A DNA stretch of 6,529 bases from an uncultured Planctomycetaceae bacterium (GCA_938008425.1 CALLKH010000081.1:1-6529), one strand, 5' to 3'. Positions 1 to 6,423 are shown, numbered from the stretch's first letter. Program-made: numbers and translations. The notes: generated by a model not told the origin, from the letters alone.

Positions 1-251
1 AGGAGATTGAGACGGCCGACCTCGTGCTGGCGCTTCGCACCGCGACGGAGGAGCTCAAGACGAAGATTTTCTCCAACATGTCGGAGCGGGCGGCGCAGAA
101 CATCAAGGAAGAGATGGAATTCATGGGTCCCGTCCGGCTGCACGACGTCGAGGCGGCGCAGCAGAAGATCGTGGACGTTGTGCGGCGGCTTGAGGAATCA
201 GGCGAGATCATCATCGCGGGTCGCGGCGGCGATTCGGAAATGATCGTGTGA
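1..251 (+). CDS. fliG: Flagellar motor switch protein FliG, C-terminal part (5' truncated by window edge)
   Basis: The reading frame is open from base 3 and ends at the TGA at 249-251, giving about 82 residues of the FliG C-terminal (ARM-C/torque) domain. FliG sits on the cytoplasmic face of the MS ring and transmits stator force to the rotor. The segment aligns from memory with E. coli FliG: NMSERAA corresponds to NMSQRAA, GPVRLHDVE to GPVRLSQVE, and VRRLEESGEIII to VRRLAETGEMVI. The charged torque residues are kept in kind: Arg12 of this fragment is at the position of E. coli Lys264, Arg29 at Arg281, Glu36-Glu37 at Asp288-Asp289, and Arg45 at Arg297. The motor interface is therefore probably intact, with Glu replacing Asp. 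The N-terminal and middle domains lie upstream of the window. fliH starts 13 bases after the stop, so the two are almost certainly cotranscribed. Confidence 0.97.
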   Translation, partial: EIETADLVLALRTATEELKTKIFSNMSERAAQNIKEEMEFMGPVRLHDVEAAQQKIVDVVRRLEESGEIIIAGRGGDSEMIV

Positions 252-264
252 TCGGCGGGGCGGC

Positions 265-1011
265 ATGAGCGGAGTGATCATCAAAGCGGGGGACGCGCGA
301 TCTGTGACGCAGGGGCTCTACAGCCTCGATCTTCGCGACATCGCCGAAAAGGCGGAATCCACGCTGGCCGCCGCCCGGGCACAGGCCGAGGCAATCCTGG
401 CCGAAGCGAGACAGCGGGCGACGCGCGAGGCCGACGCCATCCGCAAGGCCGCTCACGATGAAGGATACGCCAGGGGCCTCGCCGAGGGACAGGCCCGTGG
501 AGAAGCCGCGTCGCTTCAATCAGCATCCAAGAATTTCGTAAACGAGCAGGCCGCGCTGCTCAAAACGCTTCAATCGCTTCTGTCTGAATTCAATCGCCGA
601 CGCGAACAGCTGTATGTGGCCGCACGGCGCGATGTCGTCGTACTCGCGATCGCCATCGCGTCTCGCGTGGCGAAGCGGTTCGGATCGATCGAGGAGATCG
701 CGCCGCAGATCGCAGCCGAGGCGTGCGGAGAGGCGATGTCGATTCTTCGCGCGTCGACCGATGTCACGATTTCGGTTCACCCGGCGGATGCCGCGGCGGT
801 GGAGCAGTTGACGAATGAACTCTCGGCCGCGCTCAAGTCACTGGATCACGTTCGACTGGTGGAAGACGCCGATGTGGCGCGCGGCGGCGTCCGGGTTTCG
901 ACGGCCGACACGACCATCGACGCCTCGATCAACGGCCGCATCGAGCGAATCGCAGACGAACTGGTCGAAACCTGGCGCGAGCGAATGCGCGAACTGCCCA
1001 TCGAACCATGA
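265..1011 (+). CDS. fliH: Flagellar export ATPase regulator/stator FliH
   Basis: The 248-residue protein has the FliH/SctL layout. A short N-terminal segment (1-25) is followed by a long Ala/Glu/Arg-rich helix (about 26-110), then a globular C-terminal domain (about 115-240) resembling the V/F-type ATPase peripheral stalk fold. Four glycines at residues 67, 71, 75 and 79 form an uninterrupted GxxxGxxxGxxxG series, a known hallmark of FliH helices that allows close dimer packing. The C-terminal GGVRVST...DASINGRIERI stretch matches the family's conserved end. FliH binds the N-terminus of FliI, restrains its ATPase activity and tethers it to the C ring and export gate in the cytoplasm. The ATG at 265 lies 13 bases after fliG, with a weak G-rich ribosome site near 254-262. 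The stop overlaps the fliI start (ATGA at 1008-1011), suggesting translational coupling. Confidence 0.95.
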   Translation: MSGVIIKAGDARSVTQGLYSLDLRDIAEKAESTLAAARAQAEAILAEARQRATREADAIRKAAHDEGYARGLAEGQARGEAASLQSASKNFVNEQAALLKTLQSLLSEFNRRREQLYVAARRDVVVLAIAIASRVAKRFGSIEEIAPQIAAEACGEAMSILRASTDVTISVHPADAAAVEQLTNELSAALKSLDHVRLVEDADVARGGVRVSTADTTIDASINGRIERIADELVETWRERMRELPIEP

Positions 1012-2468
1012 GCATACTGGCGGAACAGATCGAAACAGCCCGGCGCGTCGACACGCTCAGCGTCGAGGGACGGGTGCATTCCGCCGCCGGCCTGACGGTT
1101 CAGGCGGTGGGGTTTCCCGCGCCGGTCGGCTCCATGTGCGAAATCATGACGGGGCCGCGTCGATCAGTCCGCGCGGAAGTCATCGGGTTTCAACGCGACA
1201 TTACGCTCCTCATGCCGCTGGAGGAGACTGAAGGTCTCGCCAAGGGGCAACGCATCCGGCACCTCACCAGTTCGCAGAAGTCGCCGGTGGGGCCGTCGCT
1301 GCTCGGCCGCGTGGTGAATGCGCTTGGCGCGCCGATTGACGGCAAGGGGCCGCTTCCCGTTGACTCATACTACCCGGTCTATCGCGCCGCGCCCGAGGCG
1401 ATGGGCCGGCCGCGCATCGATGCGCCGCTTTCGGTCGGCATACGATCGATCAACGCGATGACCACCATCGGCCTCGGCCAGCGCATCGGCGTTTTTGCCG
1501 GCACCGGCGTCGGAAAGAGCGTTCTGCTCGGCATGATGGCCCGCTACACGTCCGCCGACATCAGCGTCATCGCACTGGTCGGCGAACGCGGCCGCGAGTT
1601 GCAGGACTTCATCGTCAAGGACCTCGGCACTGAGGGCATGAAGCGATCGGTGGTCGTGGTCAGCACCTCCGACGAATCGCCCCCGCTGCGCATGCGCGCC
1701 ACCTTTACGGCCACCGCGATCGCCGAGTATTTCCGCGATCAGGGCGCGAACGTGCTGCTGCTCGTTGACTCGATCACGCGAATGGCCATGGCGGCAAGGC
1801 AGATCGGCCTCGCCGCGGGCGAACCGCCCGCCACCAAGGGCTATCCTCCCAGCGTCTTCGCGGCGATGCCGCGACTCCTCGAACGCAGTGGCCGCACCGA
1901 GCGCGGTTCCATCACCGGCCTTTACACCGTCCTCGTCGAATCCGACGACATGAACGAACCGATCGCTGACGCGGCGCGCGGCATCCTCGACGGCCACATC
2001 GTTCTCTCGCGCAAGCTCGCCCAGCGTTCGCAGTACCCGGCGGTCAGCGTGCTCGAAAGCCTGAGCCGCGTCATGCCGGATGTGATCGATGCGGAGCACC
2101 TTCTGGCAGCCCAGCGGGTGAAGCGACTGCTCGCGGTCTGGGATGAGATCGAGGACCTCGTGAACATCGGGGCCTACGCGCCGGGCACGAATCCGGAGTT
2201 TGATCTGGTGATCCGCATGCGGCCGGCCATCGAGGAGTTCCTGAAGCAGGCCGTCGGTCAGTGCGTGGACTTTGACAAGGCCCGTGAGGCGCTGCTCGCG
2301 CTGTCGGCGGCGATGGACAAAGCGCCGCAGGATTCAAACAAGACAACGCAGCAGGCGCCGGCGTCGATGTCGTCACCCAAGCGGGCGCCCAATCCCGCGA
2401 CCGGCGCGCCGCGCGGGCGCGCGGCCGGTCCCGTGGCGAGGCCGGCGATGAAGCCGGCCCCCAGGTGA
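1008..2468 (+). CDS. fliI: Flagellum-specific type III export ATPase FliI
   Basis: This 486-residue protein is the hexameric ATPase that energises release and unfolding of substrates at the flagellar export gate, with FliH and FliJ. An N-terminal beta-barrel (about 1-90) precedes the catalytic core. The Walker A motif is GTGVGKS at residues 165-171, the catalytic glutamate is probably Glu193 in GERGRE, and Walker B is VLLLVD at 249-254. The ATPase alpha/beta signature region is present at 344-353 but reads PAVSVLESLS; the fourth position is Ser347, where Asp is usual. The recognisable core ends near residue 437, about the usual full length of FliI. It is followed by a Pro/Ala/Arg/Lys-rich tail of about 49 residues (438-486) that looks disordered. 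The start is fixed by the ATGA overlap with fliH; there is no strong Shine-Dalgarno, so coupled translation is likely. The typical GRVVNALGAPIDGKG segment begins at residue 100. Confidence 0.99.
   Translation: MSILAEQIETARRVDTLSVEGRVHSAAGLTVQAVGFPAPVGSMCEIMTGPRRSVRAEVIGFQRDITLLMPLEETEGLAKGQRIRHLTSSQKSPVGPSLLGRVVNALGAPIDGKGPLPVDSYYPVYRAAPEAMGRPRIDAPLSVGIRSINAMTTIGLGQRIGVFAGTGVGKSVLLGMMARYTSADISVIALVGERGRELQDFIVKDLGTEGMKRSVVVVSTSDESPPLRMRATFTATAIAEYFRDQGANVLLLVDSITRMAMAARQIGLAAGEPPATKGYPPSVFAAMPRLLERSGRTERGSITGLYTVLVESDDMNEPIADAARGILDGHIVLSRKLAQRSQYPAVSVLESLSRVMPDVIDAEHLLAAQRVKRLLAVWDEIEDLVNIGAYAPGTNPEFDLVIRMRPAIEEFLKQAVGQCVDFDKAREALLALSAAMDKAPQDSNKTTQQAPASMSSPKRAPNPATGAPRGRAAGPVARPAMKPAPR
2400..2459 (+). 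repeat. Two GC-rich hairpins within the 3' end of fliI
   Basis: Two potential stem-loops lie in the segment coding the FliI tail. In the first, ACCGGCGCGC at 2400-2409 pairs with 2419-2429 (GCGC, one bulged G at 2423, GCCGGT). In the second, GGCCGGC at 2440-2446 pairs with GCCGGCC at 2453-2459 around the loop GATGAA. Both are seen directly. In GC-rich coding DNA such palindromes arise easily, so a function in RNA folding or translation pausing is only an inference, supported mildly by a third hairpin just downstream (2484-2509). Confidence 0.4.
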
Positions 2469-2483
2469 TGACCGGAATCCCGT

Positions 2484-2509
2484 TGCCGGGAATCGCGTGT
2501 TTCCCGGCA
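2484..2509 (+). repeat. Perfect 9-bp inverted repeat in the fliI-fliJ gap
   Basis: TGCCGGGAA (2484-2492) is perfectly complementary to TTCCCGGCA (2501-2509), with an 8-base loop TCGCGTGT. It lies in the only non-coding gap (2469-2528) between the ATPase gene and fliJ, 16 bases after the fliI stop. It is not followed by a T-run, so it does not look like an ordinary factor-independent terminator. It could be an mRNA stability or processing element, a partial terminator that lowers downstream expression, or an operator. Which of these is not shown by the sequence. Confidence 0.6.
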
Positions 2510-2528
2510 CGTCGGTGAGCGTAGCGAT

Positions 2529-3002
2529 ATGGCAAAGCAATACGACTTTCGATTCGAGACGCTTCTGAAACTGCGTCGCCAGCATGAGGACGAGCGGAAG
2601 CGCGCCGTCGCCGCCCGGATTCGAGAGATTCACACGCTCGAGGAGCGGCAGCGTCTGCTTCTCCAACGCATCGCCGATCAAGCCGCCGATACGCGCCGCG
2701 CCCTCCTGAGCGGCACGGTGGATGTGGACGATCTTCGCCTCGGGCGTCACTGGACCGTGCGGCTGCGCCGCGGCGTGCTGGAAACCGAGGCAGCCATCAA
2801 CGGCCAGAAGGCGCTTCTGGCCCAGGAGCGGCAGCGTCTCGCGGATGCGGCGAAGAATCGAAAGGTGCTGGAGCAGCTCAAGGAGCGCCGACTGGCGGAG
2901 TTCAGAGCCGAGCAGGAGCGGCGCGAGCAGAAGGATCTCGATGAGATCAGCGTGACGATGTTTACACGGCGCATGATGACCGGGGAGCCTGAACCGTCAT
3001 GA
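2529..3002 (+). CDS. fliJ: Flagellar export chaperone/ATPase stalk protein FliJ
   Basis: The 157-residue protein is slightly longer than the roughly 147 residues of enterobacterial FliJ. It is almost entirely a charged antiparallel coiled coil. The opening YDFRFETLLKLRRQHEDERK (residues 5-24) is the characteristic FliJ start: an aromatic/Phe pair, then LLKLR. Two long heptad stretches (about 10-55 and 75-140) are separated by a turn near GTVDVDD (62-68). FliJ inserts into the FliI hexamer like the gamma subunit of F1, stimulates ATP hydrolysis and contacts FlhA. Position right after fliI supports the call, since primary sequence alone is weakly conserved. GGTGAG at 2514-2519 is a plausible ribosome site nine bases before the ATG. 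The stop overlaps the next gene's start as ATGA at 2999-3002. Confidence 0.92.
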   Translation: MAKQYDFRFETLLKLRRQHEDERKRAVAARIREIHTLEERQRLLLQRIADQAADTRRALLSGTVDVDDLRLGRHWTVRLRRGVLETEAAINGQKALLAQERQRLADAAKNRKVLEQLKERRLAEFRAEQERREQKDLDEISVTMFTRRMMTGEPEPS

Positions 3003-3667
3003 AAAAAGTCTTCGTGGCGATATCGTTGTTTGCGATCCTGAATCTCCTGACGCTGGCCGGAGCGATGGGCGTGGCGTGGCAGAAGGGGTGGCTGGAGCGG
3101 GAGCGGGTTCTTGCCGCGGTCTCGATTTTGCGCGGCGAAACGGCAGAAAAGTCACCAACGTCCGAAAGCGCCGAGGGCGATGAGGGGGTGGTCAAAGCAA
3201 AAGAGCCCCCCGGGACGATGCAGCAAGCGAGCGAGTTGATTCGTCAGAGCCGCGACGCGGAAGAACGCATGCGGATCGAATTCGCCCGCCGCGAGCGTGA
3301 AATCCAGGATGGATTCCGCCTGTGGGAGGCGAGACAGCTCACGCTGCTCCGCGAGAAGGAGCAGTTGGAAGAGGAAAAGAGGCGATTCGCCGAGGCGCGC
3401 GAGGCGCTGGCCCGGGAAGCGGGCGACAGCGGCGTGAAGAAGGAAATCGAGACGCTCTCGGGCATTCCTGCGAAGGATGCCAAGGCGCTCTTGATGGCGA
3501 AGGAAGAAGCAGAGGCGGTTCGCATTCTGAAGGCGATGGATCAGCGAAAGCTGAACAAGATCGTCAAGGAGTGCAAGAGCGAGGAAGAGCGTCTGTGGAT
3601 CGGACGCATCTTGGACAAATTCACCGAGAGCGATGTCGCGCAGGCGGAGGCCCTGGGCGCCGGCTAA
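2999..3667 (+). CDS. MotE/YlxF/FlbB-like single-pass flagellar membrane protein
   Basis: The 222-residue protein starts with Lys-Lys and then a hydrophobic helix (about residues 4-26), consistent with an N-in single transmembrane anchor and a large domain outside the cytoplasm. A linker (about 40-75) is followed by a strongly charged coiled coil (about 75-140), then a compact helical segment (about 149-212) containing SGIPAKDAKALL, KEEAEAVRILKAMDQRK and LNKIV. That last pattern is the MgtE-N/MotE-type helical repeat. Position between fliJ and fliK is that of ylxF in Bacillus. The relatives FlbB (spirochaete collar assembly protein) and MotE (alphaproteobacterial MotC chaperone) are also motor-associated. 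The likely role is scaffolding or stabilising periplasmic motor/stator parts; this is inference from family and context. The start overlaps fliJ (ATGA), with GGGGAG at 2982-2987 as ribosome site. No specific symbol is given because orthology among the three named relatives cannot be settled here. Confidence 0.85.
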   Translation: MKKVFVAISLFAILNLLTLAGAMGVAWQKGWLERERVLAAVSILRGETAEKSPTSESAEGDEGVVKAKEPPGTMQQASELIRQSRDAEERMRIEFARREREIQDGFRLWEARQLTLLREKEQLEEEKRRFAEAREALAREAGDSGVKKEIETLSGIPAKDAKALLMAKEEAEAVRILKAMDQRKLNKIVKECKSEEERLWIGRILDKFTESDVAQAEALGAG

Positions 3668-3691
3668 GAAACGAAACCGAGCGTCATCCTC

Positions 3692-5533
3692 ATGGGCCCT
3701 GCGTCGCTTCAGATCGGCATCCTCCGGCCGATCGCCAATGAACAGTACGGACCGGCCAGGTCTTCGTCCGGATCAAGTTCCGGCGATTTCAAATCGGCGC
3801 TGGTCGAGGCGACCGCCAGTCGCCGAAGCGAACGGGCCCGGGCCGACGACTCCCTCCAGACACAGCGCAGCCGCAGCGAGAAGCCCAACGATGACGTCGC
3901 CGAGCGCGACCAAAGTGATCGGGCGGCCGATGACGCCGAAGGCACTGATACGACGTCTCAGATTCCGGTCGCCGAGCTGCCCATCGAAGCGCCGGCGGTC
4001 CAACCGAACACTCAACTTGAAAACGCCGAGCTGTTCGCAAGTCTGACACCGCAGACTTCCGCGCAAGAAAGCGGTGAAACGAAGCTGACCGAGCCCGTGG
4101 CGGCGACTGCGGCGAATCAGACAAGACCGGCGTCGGAGGTCACAAACCCGGCGGAATCTTCAGTTGCACCGGCAGTGGGTAGGGCGGAATCGCCCGCCGA
4201 TGCGCCCGGAATCAGGGCCGAATCAGCGAATTCTACACAGGATGAATCCGCCAAACCGGATTCATTCCCGGCGCGACTCCTCAGCGCCACGAAAAGTGCA
4301 TCCGAGAGTTCGGCGGTTGAAGGCGACGATGCGACCCAGCTCGAGGGCGGCCGGACGGTGCCGCGAGCGGATGTGACTCGTCGAAGCGCGGAGGGTGCCC
4401 CGTCAGAGTCGAACGTCATCGAAGACGGCGAAGGCGCCGCGATCGATCGGAAGACAGCCGCACAAACCGCCAGTCAGGCCGACGCTGAGGACGCGACTCA
4501 CCAGACCTCGCGTCGCGAATTGCGCGACGGGGCGCAGGAGACGAGGTCCGATACGCGATCTGTCGGGGAAAGTGCGTTCCAGGAAAAGGTTCGTCGATGG
4601 ATTGACGGCCGTCGGGAGGGCGCGAGCGAGGACGCCGCCGACGAAGCTCCGACGGTGGCGAGCGGCGTGAAGCCGCCGAAGGCCGCTTTGAAGCTGCGAA
4701 CGGGCGAGGACCCTGGGGTTCGCGGTTCAAAGGCGACGGAATCCAAGTCGTCGCCGGTGCGGATCAAACTGGCCGGCGGCAGGGGTGACGGAGCGGCGGC
4801 AGCCGTGAGCAGATTGCTGATCGAGGGCGGCACAGAAGGACGCCCGGAAGCCGCGCGCGAATCTGGTGGTTCGGCGAATGCCGCAACGGTTCACTCGGTG
4901 ACGGCTTCATCGAAAGGCGGCGATGGCGCGGCGCAGACCGGCCCTGTCGCAAACGCCGGCCCTGCCAACGTCGTCGCTGAGTTGCTCGCGGCGCGGGATC
5001 AGGACGCGGGAGCGGTTGCGAACGCAGCGAAGGCGCTGAATGCCTCGGGCGGTTCCGGCAAGTACCAGGCGACGATGCGACTCGACCCGCCGGAGATGGG
5101 GGTGCTGCAGGTTCAGGTTCGAATGAACCAGCACGCGATGACGCTGCACGTCCGGGCAGAAAGCGAAGGCGTGACGCGACTGATCGAGTCGCGCATGACG
5201 GAACTTCGGAACGCCCTCGCGGAGCACGGCATCACGGTCGAGCGGGCGGAAATCGTCACGCGAACGCCGACGAACACCGAGACGCAGCAACATCACGACC
5301 GCCAGCAGGGCGGTCACGTCGGGCAGAACGCCCACGACGGCGCCCGACAGGAGACGCCGGACGGCTGGACGGAAGGACGCGGATGGGAAGGCACGAATCA
5401 CGGCCGGTCGTCGGAAGATTCTGAAGGCGGCCGGCAGGGCGGGGCGGAACCGTGGTTAGAGTCCGCGGAGCCCGCGTGGGTTGAGGAGCGATTGTCGCCG
5501 ATCGGGGATCGATCGGTGGATCTGGTGGCCTAG
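3692..5533 (+). CDS. fliK: Flagellar hook-length control protein FliK
   Basis: The 613-residue protein is longer than the roughly 400 residues of Salmonella FliK. FliK is secreted through the growing hook, measures its length and switches the export gate (FlhB) to filament-type substrates. The C-terminal hook-length domain is recognisable at about residues 457-523: TMRLDPPEMG (461-470) is the family's LxPPELG motif, and LRNALAEHGI and VERAEIV close the domain. Residues 1 to about 420 are low-complexity, rich in Ala, Ser, Glu, Asp, Thr and Arg with almost no aromatic residues, as expected of the extended, disordered ruler region. After the domain comes a roughly 90-residue hydrophilic tail rich in Gly, Gln, His and Glu, ending in VDLVA. 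ATG 3692 is the first start after the upstream stop and has no good Shine-Dalgarno. The upstream gene is in the same frame, separated by its TAA and eight sense codons. Confidence 0.94.
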   Translation: MGPASLQIGILRPIANEQYGPARSSSGSSSGDFKSALVEATASRRSERARADDSLQTQRSRSEKPNDDVAERDQSDRAADDAEGTDTTSQIPVAELPIEAPAVQPNTQLENAELFASLTPQTSAQESGETKLTEPVAATAANQTRPASEVTNPAESSVAPAVGRAESPADAPGIRAESANSTQDESAKPDSFPARLLSATKSASESSAVEGDDATQLEGGRTVPRADVTRRSAEGAPSESNVIEDGEGAAIDRKTAAQTASQADAEDATHQTSRRELRDGAQETRSDTRSVGESAFQEKVRRWIDGRREGASEDAADEAPTVASGVKPPKAALKLRTGEDPGVRGSKATESKSSPVRIKLAGGRGDGAAAAVSRLLIEGGTEGRPEAARESGGSANAATVHSVTASSKGGDGAAQTGPVANAGPANVVAELLAARDQDAGAVANAAKALNASGGSGKYQATMRLDPPEMGVLQVQVRMNQHAMTLHVRAESEGVTRLIESRMTELRNALAEHGITVERAEIVTRTPTNTETQQHHDRQQGGHVGQNAHDGARQETPDGWTEGRGWEGTNHGRSSEDSEGGRQGGAEPWLESAEPAWVEERLSPIGDRSVDLVA

Positions 5534-5581
5534 TCGTACGACGGCCGGTCAGGGATGGCCGCGTCGAACGACGGAACGAAT

Positions 5582-5586
5582 GGAAG
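5582..5586 (+). promoter_or_regulatory. Ribosome binding site of flgD
   Basis: GGAAG lies six bases before the ATG at 5593. It supports that start over the out-of-frame ATG at 5580. The 59-base gap after fliK also holds the palindrome TCGTACGA (5534-5541) and a weak hairpin pairing 5539-5546 with 5557-5566 (two-base bulge). No promoter is evident there. Confidence 0.6.
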
Positions 5587-5592
5587 TGTGCC

Positions 5593-6330
5593 ATGGATGT
5601 GGCAGGAACAACGGCAGCCGGCGTCGCCCAGTCCCGGACGACCACGGTGGGATTCAACGATCTTCGCAGCGAGGACTTCTTCGCACTGATGATCGCCCAG
5701 CTTCAGGCCCAGAATCCGCTGGAGCCACAGGACAACCAGCAACTCATGCAGCAGATCTCCAGCATCCGCGACATTGAGCAGTCCACCCGGCTCGGCAGCG
5801 CGCTCGATACACAGGTGAAGGCGCTGGAGCGGCAGACCGCGCTACTTCAGAAGCTCAGCGCCCAGCGATTCGGCGATCCTGCCGCCTTGATGGGCATGTA
5901 CGCCTACGGAAAGGGCGTCAACGCATCGGGCGCGCCGGTCCTCGGTCCGGATGGCAAGCAGGTCAAGGCCGAAGGCATCGTCATCGGCGTCAAGTACAAC
6001 AACCAGGGCGAAGCGATCTTACAGCTTCACTCCGGCAGTTCGATCAAGGCGTCGGAAGTCGAGGAGGTCAACCTCGTTCTGTCCAACGAGCAGCCGGGCG
6101 GCGGTGATGGCGACGAGGGCGATGGAACGGCAGATCCGTCCGATGCCGACACCGACACCGATCCCGTCGCGGATGGGGGAACCGACACCGGAGCAACCGC
6201 CCGGATCAGAAACGCCGCGGTTGCCCGTCAAAAGGCGCTCGCGGCCGCGAGTCATGCCAGGGTAGACGCCCTCGGTTCGATGCTGGATTCGCTGTTCTCG
6301 CCGGGCGTCGGGATTCAGTTCGGTCATTGA
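5593..6330 (+). CDS. flgD: Flagellar hook-cap (hook assembly scaffold) protein FlgD, with Asp-rich linker and extra C-terminal helix
   Basis: The 245-residue FlgD is exported and forms the temporary cap under which hook subunits (FlgE) assemble. The conserved N-terminal region spans about residues 21-64: the FFALMIAQLQAQNPLEPQDN stretch (29-48), then ISSIRDIEQS, is the diagnostic FlgD pattern. Residues about 93-163 form a small beta domain like the short FlgD of Gram-positive bacteria: an ALMGMYAYGKGV segment (98-109), then EGIVIGVKYNNQGEAIL and IKASEVEEV. The fibronectin-III-like insert of enterobacterial FlgD has no visible counterpart. Residues 169-200 form an acidic Gly/Asp linker with ten Asp, including DTDTD. 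The last 45 residues are an Ala/Arg-rich probable helix ending in SLFSPGVGIQFGH. Both C-terminal elements are outside the usual FlgD plan. Its place between fliK and flgE fits the canonical order. Confidence 0.95.
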   Translation: MDVAGTTAAGVAQSRTTTVGFNDLRSEDFFALMIAQLQAQNPLEPQDNQQLMQQISSIRDIEQSTRLGSALDTQVKALERQTALLQKLSAQRFGDPAALMGMYAYGKGVNASGAPVLGPDGKQVKAEGIVIGVKYNNQGEAILQLHSGSSIKASEVEEVNLVLSNEQPGGGDGDEGDGTADPSDADTDTDPVADGGTDTGATARIRNAAVARQKALAAASHARVDALGSMLDSLFSPGVGIQFGH

Positions 6331-6346
6331 TGAAGGTCGTATCGCC

Positions 6347-6382
6347 CGCGCGTTGAAATTCGCGCGACGGCGCACGGAATTT
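6347..6382 (+). repeat. Overlapping, mutually exclusive hairpins in the flgD-flgE leader
   Basis: Within the longest non-coding gap of the window (6331-6439), CGCGCG at 6347-6352 can pair with CGCGCG at 6361-6366 (loop TTGAAATT). Alternatively AAATTCGCGC at 6356-6365 can pair with GCGC (6370-6373) plus GAATTT (6377-6382), with a 3-base bulge at 6374-6376. The two folds share bases and so exclude each other. There is no T-run after them, so this is not a simple terminator. A role in setting flgE expression is speculative. Confidence 0.4.
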
Positions 6383-6423
6383 GATATTCGCCTCTCGGAA
6401 GTTTCACCACTCGCCACCTAATC

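Noticed and set aside
1365..2099. Long open frame on the minus strand opposite fliI (about 244 codons)
   Set aside because: It lies wholly antisense to the well-conserved fliI. The translation is a His/Arg/Ala-rich composition typical of GC-rich shadow frames, with no recognisable motif.
2469..2528. Factor-independent terminator between fliI and fliJ
   Set aside because: The 9-bp stem is good, but no T-run follows it, and the operon clearly continues with fliJ.
3322..3741. Plus-strand open frame of about 139 codons overlapping the MotE-like gene and the fliK start
   Set aside because: It is out of frame with two supported genes, and its Gly/Arg/His-rich translation resembles no protein family.
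4907..5401. Minus-strand open frame of about 164 codons opposite the fliK C-terminal region
   Set aside because: It overlaps the conserved FliK hook domain, has Arg-rich shadow composition and has no ribosome site or context of its own.
6145..6180. EF-hand or thrombospondin type-3 calcium site in FlgD
   Set aside because: The Asp spacing is only partly right (DxDxDxxxD) and lacks the conserved Gly and the terminal Glu/Asp of a full loop; it is kept only as a hint under the FlgD finding.
6353..6389. TTGAAA (6353-6358) with AT-rich GATATT (6383-6388) as a sigma-70-type promoter for flgE
   Set aside because: The spacing of 24 bases is too long, and the nearer candidate GAATTT (18 bases) matches the -10 consensus poorly. 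No sigma-28 or sigma-54 pattern was found either.
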